A DNA stretch of 5,171 nucleotides from Betaproteobacteria bacterium (GCA_011391185.1 JAABRB010000269.1:1-5171), one strand, 5' to 3'. Numbered from the stretch's first letter, positions 1 to 5,171 are shown. Notes: generated from the sequence alone by a model not told the origin. Numbers and translations are program-made.

Positions 1-39
1 TGAAAAGGAGGGGAAAAAGCTTTTCTCCCCTCCTTTTCA
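1..39. repeat. Long near-perfect palindrome at the window edge
   Basis: Bases 1-14 (TGAAAAGGAGGGGA) are the exact reverse complement of 26-39. The inner AAAAGCTTTT (15-24) is itself self-complementary, so the whole segment folds back on itself with only C25 unpaired. Alternatively, 5-13 (AAGGAGGGG) can be read as the right arm of a 21-bp hairpin unit whose left arm lies outside the window: T1 fits as the last base of that arm and 2-4 as its 3-nt loop. The right arm of the palindrome overlaps the hairpin at 27-47, so the two folds exclude each other. The stem contains T-runs on both strands, so a terminator role is possible, but there is no canonical T-tract after it within the window. Confidence 0.85.
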
Positions 40-71
40 AGGAGGGGTGGCCGCGAAGCGGACGGGGTGGT
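27..71 (+). repeat. REP-like double-hairpin element, copy A
   Basis: This 45-bp element has three parts. A perfect 9-bp hairpin at 27-47 has arms CCCCTCCTT and AAGGAGGGG and loop TTC. After TG comes a second hairpin at 51-61 (CCGC, loop GAA, GCGG). The element ends in GGGGTGGT at 64-71. Copy B at 96-140, read on the other strand, aligns without gaps and matches at 34 of 45 positions. The differences fall mostly in loops or as paired changes in the stems. The two copies point their GGGGTGGT ends at each other across 24 bp (72-95), so 63-71 can also pair with 96-104. This resembles REP/BIME repeats in design; the family name is unknown to me. Confidence 0.8.
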
Positions 72-95
72 TCAAGCTTCGGGCCAACGCTGATC

Positions 96-140
96 ACCAC
101 CCCGCCGCCTCCGGCGGCACCCCTCCTCGGAGAGGCGGGG
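96..140 (-). repeat. REP-like double-hairpin element, copy B (inverted)
   Basis: Read on the minus strand this begins with a 9-base-arm hairpin (140-120, loop TCC, one internal G/A mismatch). It continues with a CCGCC/GGCGG hairpin (plus-strand arms 105-109 and 113-117, loop 110-112) and ends in GGGGTGGT. It is the inverted partner of copy A at 27-71. Bases 118-127 can also pair perfectly with 40-49, so the two copies can form either four local hairpins or one large cruciform. Relative to copy A, two stem positions of the second hairpin are swapped C-G to G-C and G-C to C-G, and one T-A pair of the first hairpin is C-G here. Such compensated changes argue that the folded shape matters. Confidence 0.8.
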
Positions 141-150
141 AGATAAGATC

Positions 151-175
151 ATCCCCTCCTCCAAGAGGCGGGGAT
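151..175 (-). repeat. Solo hairpin unit related to copies A and B
   Basis: Arms CCCCTCCTC (153-161) and GAGGCGGGG (165-173) enclose loop CAA. The arms are identical to those at 120-140, including the same single T/C mismatch, and AT/AT flanks extend the stem by two pairs. It lies 33 bp from the matching unit of copy B and in the same orientation. It lacks the second hairpin and the GGGGTGGT end. It probably mirrors the half unit at 1-13 on the other side of the A/B pair, making the whole block roughly symmetrical about position 83. Confidence 0.8.
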
Positions 176-203
176 AAATAAAAATCTCTGACCGTTTCGT
201 CAG
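176..203 (-). terminator. Weak intrinsic terminator after the oxidoreductase gene
   Basis: On the minus strand, CTGAC (203-199) and GTCAG (192-188) form a 5-bp stem with a 6-nt loop. The stem spans the TGA stop codon at 202-200. Three bases later comes a T-rich tract, TTTTTATTT (184-176). The order hairpin then T-run is correct for Rho-independent termination at the end of the minus-strand gene cluster. The stem is short and only partly GC, so efficiency is doubtful; the palindromes further downstream may help stop or protect the transcript. Confidence 0.4.
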
Positions 204-1264
204 CCCGCCACGGCGAGCCTGGGCGATCCCTTGAGCGGAAGCGTCACCGGCTCGTTGCGCTCGGCGGAAAGATCGGCCGCGGTATAGACCTCCATCACGA
301 CTCTCGCCTGCTCCGCCGTGACCAGCACCGGCCGGTCGAACACGACCGACTCGATGAAGTGCAGCGTCTCGGCGTGCATCGGTCCGGCGTAGGTGTGGTC
401 GACCGGCTCGCCCGGCATCGAGGACATGGGCAGCTGCATGCCGCTCTTCATGGTGTTCAGCACCACGTCGCGGTGGGAGTTGTCCACGAACACCGCGCCC
501 TCGGTGCCGATCATCTCGATCCACGTGGTCGAGAAGTTCGGATAGCCGGGCGGCAGGCTCCAGCCGCCGCCGACGACGAACGAGAGCCCCGTGTCCAGGG
601 TGACGGTGATCCACTGCGCATCGGGCACCTGCGCGCCGGTACGCTCCCGCATCGCGCCGTAATTCACCTGCGAGTAGACACGCACCGGCTTTGCCGGCTC
701 GAGGCACCAGAGCAGGAAGTCGAGGTCGTGGGTGGACTCCATTGCCGCCGGCGAGAGCTTCGACCGGCCGGTGATCTTGGCGCCCAGGTTGCGGGTGATG
801 TGCCGGCTCGCGAGGGCGCTGACCGGCTTGCCGATCGTGCCGTCGCGCAGGCTCTTTCTCACGTAGGCGAACTTCGGGTTGAAGCGCTGCGAGTAGCCGA
901 TCGAGAACTTGAGCTTGCCACGGTTCGCGAGCGCGATCAGTTCGTCCGCTTCGGCCGGTTCGACGGCGATGGGCTTCTCGAGGAACACATGCTTGCCGGC
1001 GAGGAGCGCATCGCGCGCCATCGGATAGTGGGTGGATTCCGGGGTCGCCGAGATGATCACCGCCTCGACATCCTTGATGTCGAGCAGCGTGCGGTAATCC
1101 TCGGTCGCGGTCTTCGGGTGGGTCGTCCTGGAGACCTCGTCGAGCCGGTCCGGCCGGATCTCGGCGATGTGCAGGTCGTTCACCAGTGGCGAGTCCGCGC
1201 AGGTCTGGGCACGGATGCCGCCGCACCAGCCGGTGCCGATGATGGCGACGTTGATCGGTTTCAT
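200..1264 (-). CDS. Gfo/Idh/MocA family NAD(P)-dependent oxidoreductase
   Basis: This 354-residue protein has the two-domain layout of the family. The N-terminal Rossmann fold starts at residue 4 (INVAIIGTGWCG) with the GxGxxG-like dinucleotide loop at 10-15. The EKP motif is at 96-98; K97 is the expected catalytic lysine, with N-terminal-domain motif S-A-T-P-E-S-T-H at 72-79. The C-terminal substrate domain carries the HDLD motif (H179, D182). Length is normal and no part is missing. There is no signal peptide, so it is cytoplasmic. The family oxidises or reduces polyols, sugars, inositols and sugar acids; the exact substrate is unreadable. The start is ATG with AAGGAG at 1280-1275, 10 nt upstream. 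It lies 67 bp after the Ldh2-type gene and a small GC hairpin (1304-1318) sits between them, but both are likely on one transcript. It is probably a second catabolic step for the imported acid. Confidence 0.93.
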   Translation of the reverse strand: MKPINVAIIGTGWCGGIRAQTCADSPLVNDLHIAEIRPDRLDEVSRTTHPKTATEDYRTLLDIKDVEAVIISATPESTHYPMARDALLAGKHVFLEKPIAVEPAEADELIALANRGKLKFSIGYSQRFNPKFAYVRKSLRDGTIGKPVSALASRHITRNLGAKITGRSKLSPAAMESTHDLDFLLWCLEPAKPVRVYSQVNYGAMRERTGAQVPDAQWITVTLDTGLSFVVGGGWSLPPGYPNFSTTWIEMIGTEGAVFVDNSHRDVVLNTMKSGMQLPMSSMPGEPVDHTYAGPMHAETLHFIESVVFDRPVLVTAEQARVVMEVYTAADLSAERNEPVTLPLKGSPRLAVAG

Positions 1265-1331
1265 TGAATGCTAGCTCCTTGAAGAGATCGAAGTTTCCGG
1301 CAACCCGCCCGGCGCGGGACGGATTGCGGCG

Positions 1332-2417
1332 TCACTTCGCCGCGAGCACCCCGGGCACGCCGAGCAGGGCGGCGAGGGTGTCGAGTCGCCCAAGCAGCGA
1401 GTTGTGCAGCGGGACACCCTCGCGCTCACGCTCGATGCGGATATGGTGGCTACGCTCGCCCGGCACACGCACCGCGTCGACGCCCGGGAGCGTGGGCGAG
1501 TCGTGCAATTCGCGGATCACCCGATCCACGTCACGCTTGAATTTGGCCACGTCGCAAAATGCCGCAATCGAGATCGCGACGATCAGCTGCCCGGTGTTGG
1601 TCGGCGCGCCCGGGTCAGCATTGAAGTCGACGGTGTCGCGTCCGACGCCGGCGCCGTTGAGCACTCCCGCCAGCAGACTGAACATGAGCGCGAGGCCGTA
1701 GCCTTTCGGCCCGCCGATCGGGAGCAGGACTCCCTCGCCGGCGCGCTGCGGATCGGTGATCGGCCGGCCCTCCCGGTCGATCATCCAGCCTTCGGGCATG
1801 GTCTCGCCGCGGCTCGCGGCGCCTTTCACCTTGCCGTACGCCGCCACCGAGGTCGCCATGTCGAGCACGACTGCCGGCTCTTCCAGCGCGGGCACGGCCA
1901 CCGCAATCGGATTGGTCGAGATCAACGACGCGGTGCCGCCCCAGGGGGCCATGTGATTCGCGTTTCCGACCGCGATGTAGAGCCCGATCATGTCGCGCTC
2001 GAGCGGCATGGCGGCGTAGAGCGCGGCGGGTCCGGCGTGATTGCTGTTACGCGCGCCGACCCATGCGACGCCGCTCTGCGCCGCCTTGTCCATCGCAGCC
2101 CGGGTCGCGAATTCCATGACCAGGTGCCCCATGCCGTTGTCGCCGTCGACCAGCGCCATGCCGGCAGATTCGCGCACCACCCGGATCGAGGGCTTCGCGT
2201 TCATGCCGCCCTTGTGGATGCGCTCGACGTACTGCGGCAGCCGGAACACGCCGTGATTGTCGGATCCGATGAGGTCGGCGCGCGTCATCAGTCGGGCGAC
2301 CCGCGCGGCGTCTTCGTCGGGCAGCCCGGTCGCGACGAGCGCGCGCCTGATGAAGGCGTCGAGCGCCCGCGCCGTAACGCGAACCGATGCGGGCGCCTTA
2401 TTCTTCGCGCCCGTCAT
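1332..2417 (-). CDS. Ldh2-type malate/L-lactate dehydrogenase family oxidoreductase
   Basis: This 361-residue protein belongs to the Ldh2/MDH2 fold, which is unrelated to ordinary Rossmann lactate or malate dehydrogenases. Family marks appear in order: SDNHGVFRLPQY at 52-63, whose H55 corresponds to the catalytic histidine; RNSNHAG at 123-129; APWGG at 157-161 then STNPIAVAVP at 167-176; VLDMATS at 184-190 with YGK at 194-196; PEGW at 208-211; GGPKGYGL at 235-242; PGERSHH at 319-325 near the C-terminus. Length is normal and the core looks intact. Characterised relatives use NAD(P)H on malate, sulfolactate, ureidoglycolate, 2,3-diketogulonate or cyclic imino acids, so the substrate is a 2-hydroxy or 2-oxo acid of unknown identity. 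There is no signal peptide. Its ATG overlaps the TGA of the preceding gene by 4 nt (ATGA at 2417-2414) and has only a weak AGG at 2429-2427, which suggests translational coupling. Confidence 0.93.
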   Translation of the reverse strand: MTGAKNKAPASVRVTARALDAFIRRALVATGLPDEDAARVARLMTRADLIGSDNHGVFRLPQYVERIHKGGMNAKPSIRVVRESAGMALVDGDNGMGHLVMEFATRAAMDKAAQSGVAWVGARNSNHAGPAALYAAMPLERDMIGLYIAVGNANHMAPWGGTASLISTNPIAVAVPALEEPAVVLDMATSVAAYGKVKGAASRGETMPEGWMIDREGRPITDPQRAGEGVLLPIGGPKGYGLALMFSLLAGVLNGAGVGRDTVDFNADPGAPTNTGQLIVAISIAAFCDVAKFKRDVDRVIRELHDSPTLPGVDAVRVPGERSHHIRIEREREGVPLHNSLLGRLDTLAALLGVPGVLAAK

Positions 2418-3361
2418 GCCGCTAGACCTGCCGTACGTGCGCCCCCGGCGAGCGCCTCGAAGACGCCCGGCGCGAGACTCGCGCGGTGCTGTTCGACAAT
2501 CCGGGCCAGAGTGCGGACAAACGTTTCACGATCCGAATCGCTCAGTTTCACGATCTCGCACCCCGCCGCGTAAAGTTTTGCAAGGGCATCTTGGTCCTCC
2601 GCAGCGGCCATTCGCCGTTGTTCCACGGTGGCCTCGATCGCAGCGGCGGTCACCGCGTCGCGCACCTCCTGCGGCCAGCGCGCGAACGCCGCGCCGTTGC
2701 ACAAGAGCGCCGCCGCGCCCCAGAAATGGGACGACAGCGTGATGTGCCGGTGCTGCTCGTGAATCCCGAAATTGCAGATATTGGTGAGCGGGTTGTCCTG
2801 CGCGTCCACCGTGCCCGCGCGCACCGCCGCCAGCAGATCCTTCACGTCGAGCGGCACGGGCTCGAAGCCGAGCGCGCGAAACACCTCCTGGTGGGTCGCG
2901 CTGAAGAGCGTGCGGATGCGCAAGCCGCGGCAGTCCGCGGGCGCGCGAATCGGTCGCACGCGGTTGCTCCAGTGCCGGAATCCGTTGTCGAAGTAGCCGA
3001 GCACCTTGTACCCGCGTGCCGCCGCGAGCTGCGCGGAAAGCCGGTCGCCGAGTGCGCCGTCGAGGGCCGTGTAGGCCTGCTCGCGCCGGTCCACGACGAA
3101 CGGAAGGTCGAGCACGGTGATCTCGGGGACTGCTTCGGCGAGGTAGCTCGTCGAGAAATAGCAGAGCTCGATCTTGCCCGTGCGCACCCAATCGAGCAGA
3201 TCGGCCGCGTTGTGACCGCGCGCGACGATGTTGCCGTCGAGCTCGAACCGGACCGACTCGCCGAGTCGCGCGGCAAGGCCGTTACCGAAGACCTCCGCCG
3301 CGCGATTGTGGATCGAAGCCGGCGGCTGGTAGCCGCCGCAGCGCATCAGGATTGGTTGCAC
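2414..3361 (-). CDS. DctP-like TRAP-type solute-binding protein without signal peptide
   Basis: This 315-residue protein resembles the mature part of DctP/TRAP periplasmic receptors. Residues 3-10 give the first beta strand. LDLPFVV is at 84-90. GLRIRT at 146-151 contains R150, the arginine that in the family salt-bridges the substrate carboxylate. The AVRAGTVDAQDNPLTNI block (179-195) matches the canonical VDGQENPL segment. The family protein normally begins with about 25 hydrophobic leader residues; here the first strand starts at once. The GTG start at 3361 has AGGAAG at 3378-3373 or AGGG at 3369-3366. The ATG at 3346 has no ribosome site and would remove the strand start. Upstream in-frame codons (SSDGDFPDEWQEEQGG) are polar, and tctC ends only 43 nt earlier, so no leader is hidden there. 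No DctQ/DctM genes are visible. It may be cytoplasmic or may have lost its leader. Confidence 0.82.
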   Translation of the reverse strand: MQPILMRCGGYQPPASIHNRAAEVFGNGLAARLGESVRFELDGNIVARGHNAADLLDWVRTGKIELCYFSTSYLAEAVPEITVLDLPFVVDRREQAYTALDGALGDRLSAQLAAARGYKVLGYFDNGFRHWSNRVRPIRAPADCRGLRIRTLFSATHQEVFRALGFEPVPLDVKDLLAAVRAGTVDAQDNPLTNICNFGIHEQHRHITLSSHFWGAAALLCNGAAFARWPQEVRDAVTAAAIEATVEQRRMAAAEDQDALAKLYAAGCEIVKLSDSDRETFVRTLARIVEQHRASLAPGVFEALAGGARTAGLAA

Positions 3362-3404
3362 GCCGCCCTGTTCTTCCTGCCACTCGTCCGGGAAGTCCCC
3401 GTCA

Positions 3405-4364
3405 CTACTTGAGCTTCTCGACGAGCTTCTGGTACTCGACCTTCTGCTCCGCGCGCACCTTCTCGTACGCGGCGCCGCTCATGTACACGGTGTTCTCGTC
3501 AATCCGCTTCATGAGATTCAGATAGGTCTTGTCGCTGTTCAGCTTGGCGAACGCCTCTTCCAGCTTCTTCCGCCGGTCGTCCGGTATGCCGCGCGGCGCC
3601 AGGATGACGCGCGACATCTCGCCCATTCCGCCGTCGACCTTGAAGCCGAGCTCCTTGAACGTCGGGACGCCCTTGAGCACGCTCTTGTCGCCGGCGATCG
3701 CGAGCGCCCGGACCTTGTCGCCCTGCGATTCGACCACCGACGGGAATGCGATGGTGAAGTCCCCGTCGCCTGCGAGCACCGCCTGCATCGCCGGTCCGCC
3801 ACCCTTGTGGGCGATGAAGGTCGCGTCCACACCCGCCTCGGCCAGGAGCTGCGCCCCGGGAACCATCGCAGCACCCCAGTTGCCGCTGTGCGCGAACTTC
3901 AGCTTGCCGGGATTGTTGCGACCGTAGTCGAGCATGTCCTTGAGGGTCTTCCACGGCTTGTCGGCTCGCACCACGATCGCCCCCGGCGCGTAATTGATCT
4001 GCGCGATCGCGACGAGATCCTTGGTCGGATCGTAGGGCAGCTTCTGGACGAACTGCTGCAGCTGGTCGATGTAGTTGTGGGTGAAGATCAGCGTGTAGCC
4101 GTCGGGTTCCGCTTTCGCGGCGGCGCCCGTGCCGATCTGTCCGCCCGCCCCGGGCATCAGTTTCACGATCATGGGCTGTCCCAGGTAGGTCGGGATCACG
4201 CTCGTGAAGACGCGCGCATTGAGGTCGTGCGAGCCGCCTGCGCCGAGCGGAATGATCAGGGTGATCGGCTTCTCGGGATAGCTGTCGGCAAATGCCGGCG
4301 ACACGCCGACGCCGCACGCCAGCAAGAGTCCGAGCGCGAGTTTTGCAATCGATCGGGATTTCAT
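3405..4364 (-). CDS. tctC: TctC/Bug-family periplasmic tricarboxylate-transport receptor
   Basis: This 319-residue extracytoplasmic receptor of the tripartite tricarboxylate transporter family binds a carboxylate and delivers it to the TctA/TctB membrane complex. A signal peptide spans residues 1-26 (basic MKSRSIAK, hydrophobic LALGLLLAC, then SPAFA before DSYPEKP). Family marks follow: IPLGAGGSHDLNAR (38-51, with the ligand-loop G-G-x-x-D ending at D47), PGAGGQIGTG (71-80), EPDGYTLI (86-93), YDPTKDL (111-117), and APRGIPDDRRKKLEEA near 256-271. Length is typical. The ATG at 4364 is chosen because GGAGG lies 5 nt upstream and the signal peptide starts right there. In-frame ATGs at 4379 and 4466 lack ribosome sites and would spoil the leader. 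LLAC at 14-17 also fits a lipobox, so lipidation is an alternative. It follows tctA by 252 bp. Confidence 0.95.
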   Translation of the reverse strand: MKSRSIAKLALGLLLACGVGVSPAFADSYPEKPITLIIPLGAGGSHDLNARVFTSVIPTYLGQPMIVKLMPGAGGQIGTGAAAKAEPDGYTLIFTHNYIDQLQQFVQKLPYDPTKDLVAIAQINYAPGAIVVRADKPWKTLKDMLDYGRNNPGKLKFAHSGNWGAAMVPGAQLLAEAGVDATFIAHKGGGPAMQAVLAGDGDFTIAFPSVVESQGDKVRALAIAGDKSVLKGVPTFKELGFKVDGGMGEMSRVILAPRGIPDDRRKKLEEAFAKLNSDKTYLNLMKRIDENTVYMSGAAYEKVRAEQKVEYQKLVEKLK

Positions 4365-4367
4365 CGT

Positions 4368-4376
4368 CTCCTCCTT
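4368..4376 (-). promoter_or_regulatory. Strong Shine-Dalgarno of tctC
   Basis: On the minus strand AAGGAGGAG ends three bases before the ATG at 4364; its GGAGG core is spaced 5 nt. It is the strongest ribosome site in the window and fixes the tctC start. A 7-bp inverted repeat begins 6 nt upstream of it. Confidence 0.85.
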
Positions 4377-4382
4377 CATGGG

Positions 4383-4399
4383 CCGGTCACGCTGACCGG
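4383..4399. promoter_or_regulatory. Operator-like inverted repeat in the tctC leader
   Basis: CCGGTCA (4383-4389) and TGACCGG (4393-4399) are perfect 7-bp arms around CGC. The site lies just upstream of the tctC Shine-Dalgarno. It could be a repressor operator or, in the mRNA, a hairpin that affects ribosome access. Its centre (4391) is 21 bp, two DNA turns, from that of the next palindrome (4412). No regulator gene is present to name a binding protein. Confidence 0.5.
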
Positions 4400-4405
4400 A
4401 TTGAA

Positions 4406-4418
4406 CAGCAGTCTGCTG
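4406..4418. promoter_or_regulatory. Second small palindrome in the tctC leader
   Basis: CAGCAG and CTGCTG are perfect 6-bp arms around a single T. It sits on the same DNA face as the repeat centred at 4391. I could not find a convincing -35/-10 pair near it on the minus strand, so a promoter is not called. Confidence 0.4.
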
Positions 4419-4501
4419 ATAAAGCTGAGTAAAGAAAGGCCCTGTGGCGACATGCGGTCGCCGCAACCGGCGCCTGCGACCCGGGAACCATGGTAGATGC
4501 G

Positions 4502-4530
4502 CCTTGTGGCCAGGACCCTTGTGGCCAGGA
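4502..4530. repeat. Tandem 14-bp direct repeat in the tctA-tctC intergenic region
   Basis: CCTTGTGGCCAGGA occurs exactly twice, at 4502-4515 and 4517-4530, separated by one C (15-bp period). Each copy carries the palindrome TGGCCA at its core. The surrounding gap (4365-4616) contains no credible gene. The repeat is either a paired protein-binding site or a short slippage duplication. Confidence 0.75.
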
Positions 4531-4616
4531 AAAATGCGCTACGCGGTTACTGCCATGCCTGTCCCGCATAGTGTAGGCGCTTCGGAGCGCGCGCGTGCCC
4601 CGTGTACCCTGCCAGC

Positions 4617-5171
4617 TCATTTTTCCGCGCCGCTCCGGGTGGCCTGCTCGCGTCGCAGCTTCATGGCGCGGTGCCACAGGAGGTAAGTCACCACCGGAGT
4701 TGCCACGAGCACCACCGCGGAGATCGGACGGTCGACGAAGATGAAGCGCAGGAACTCACCCTGCGACATGCTCAGCGTCTGCCCCAGCGCGTACTCGAAC
4801 ACCGGCCCGAGAATGAAGCCCATCACCATCGGCGAGACATCGAAGCGCAGTTTCTTCGCCACGTACCCCAGGATCCCGAAGAACACGAGGATGAACAGGT
4901 CGAACTCGTTCGAATCGTAGGCGTACGCTCCGGTGGCCGCGAACAGCAGGGTGAGCGGCAGGAGGAGGGACTTGCGGATCGTCACGATCCTGGCGAAGAG
5001 GGGAATCGTGACGTAGCCGATGACGAGAAACAGCAGGTTGGCGATCACCATCGCGACCAGGATTCCGAACACCAGCGGGCCCTGCTCCTCGAAGAGCTGC
5101 GGCCCGGGGCGCAGGCCGTTCGCCACGAACGCGCCGAGCAGGATCGCCGTCAGGTTGTCGCCCGGGATGCC
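4617..5171 (-). CDS. tctA: TctA-family tripartite tricarboxylate transporter large permease, C-terminal part
   Basis: The frame is open to the window edge, leaving the last 184 residues of a protein that is normally about 500 long. The first visible residues, GIPGDNLTAILLGAF then NGLRPGP, match the conserved GIPG...LLGA...GL.PGP segment of TctA. Hydrophobic helices follow at about 31-55, 68-84 and 90-105, then the family block KLRFDVSPMVMGFILGPVFE (about 108-127) and a last helix near 149-168, ending in a charged tail (KLRREQATRSGAEK). TctA forms the multi-helix inner-membrane channel that works with small subunit TctB and receptor TctC. A GTG at 5126 lies inside the conserved segment and is not the start. 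TctC follows 252 bp downstream, the reverse of the common C-B-A order; tctB could lie beyond the edge. Confidence 0.93.
   Translation of the reverse strand, partial: GIPGDNLTAILLGAFVANGLRPGPQLFEEQGPLVFGILVAMVIANLLFLVIGYVTIPLFARIVTIRKSLLLPLTLLFAATGAYAYDSNEFDLFILVFFGILGYVAKKLRFDVSPMVMGFILGPVFEYALGQTLSMSQGEFLRFIFVDRPISAVVLVATPVVTYLLWHRAMKLRREQATRSGAEK

Larger units (their letters stand above)
4365..4616 (-). other. Non-coding gap between tctA and tctC
   Basis: This 252-bp stretch is long for an intra-operon spacer. Besides the repeats and ribosome site listed separately, it has a GGTCGC/GCGACC inverted repeat (4456-4461 and 4476-4481) that competes with a tighter GCGG/CCGC hairpin (4454-4464). 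No T-tailed terminator follows the tctA stop. Small open frames across the gap lack ribosome sites and protein-like composition. Its length suggests tctC may have its own promoter, but I cannot place one. Confidence 0.6.

Noticed and set aside
1..175. CRISPR array
   Set aside because: Repeats are palindromic hairpins in inverted arrangement with unequal short spacers, not regular direct repeats with unique spacers; no cas genes.
72..1226. Alternative minus-strand frame running through the oxidoreductase gene into the palindromes
   Set aside because: Arg/Ala/Gly-rich frame-shifted translation; its tail only reads through the repeat units.
359..1267. Long plus-strand open frame opposite the Gfo/Idh/MocA gene
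   Set aside because: It is rich in Arg, His and Val, has no recognisable domain, and lies antisense to a gene with intact family motifs; typical shadow frame in GC-rich DNA.
1304..1318. Terminator between the Ldh2-type and Gfo genes
   Set aside because: The CCCGC/GCGGG hairpin has a 5-bp stem and no following T-run on the minus strand.
1404..2573. Long plus-strand open frame opposite the Ldh2-type gene
   Set aside because: Composition is Arg/His/Asp-rich without motifs, and it runs across the boundary of two well-supported minus-strand genes.
2486..3412. Plus-strand open frame opposite the DctP-like gene
   Set aside because: Low-complexity Arg/Val/Glu-rich translation without domain signs; mirrors the codon bias of the real gene.
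4570..4598. Possible minus-strand promoter with TACACT as -10, or a sigma-54 type GG/GC site
   Set aside because: No -35 hexamer at a suitable spacing, and the GG-to-GC distance does not fit sigma-54; not called.
4387..4686. Small open frames on both strands in the tctA-tctC gap
   Set aside because: No ribosome sites, no protein-like features, and one contains a repeat (SWPQG) that simply reflects the 14-bp DNA duplication.

Overview
The window is a GC-rich proteobacterial fragment. All five protein genes lie on the minus strand, so transcription runs from high to low coordinates. Genes for TctC/Bug-family solute receptors, especially beside other transport and dehydrogenase genes, are most abundant in Betaproteobacteria (Burkholderiales) and some Alphaproteobacteria. 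I infer a betaproteobacterium, but the sequence does not prove it.

Layout in transcription order: (1) 5171-4617, the C-terminal 184 residues of a TctA-type membrane permease, cut by the window edge; (2) 4616-4365, a 252-bp non-coding leader with a 14-bp tandem repeat, two small palindromes with centres 21 bp apart, and a strong Shine-Dalgarno; (3) 4364-3405, an exported TctC/Bug periplasmic receptor; (4) 3361-2414, a DctP-like (TRAP-type) solute-binding protein with no signal peptide; (5) 2417-1332, an Ldh2-type malate/lactate/ureidoglycolate dehydrogenase family member whose ATG overlaps the previous stop (ATGA); (6) 1264-200, a Gfo/Idh/MocA NAD(P)-dependent oxidoreductase; (7) 203-176, a weak intrinsic-terminator-like hairpin and T-run; (8) 175-1, a gene-free block of nested palindromes.

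Taken together this looks like a carboxylate (sugar acid or hydroxy acid) uptake and oxidation cluster. TctC would capture an organic acid, TctA (with a TctB not visible here) would import it, and two unrelated NAD(P)-dependent dehydrogenases would oxidise or reduce it. The substrate cannot be read from sequence.

Two things stand out. First, a TRAP-type receptor sits in a TctC/TctA locus without an export signal, and there is no room upstream for one. Second, the palindrome block at 1-175 resolves into two 45-bp double-hairpin elements (27-71 and, inverted, 96-140). They match at 34 of 45 positions, have compensatory changes in the stems, end facing each other in GGGGTGGT, and are flanked by two further hairpin units. 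This is the architecture of a REP/BIME-type mobile palindromic element.
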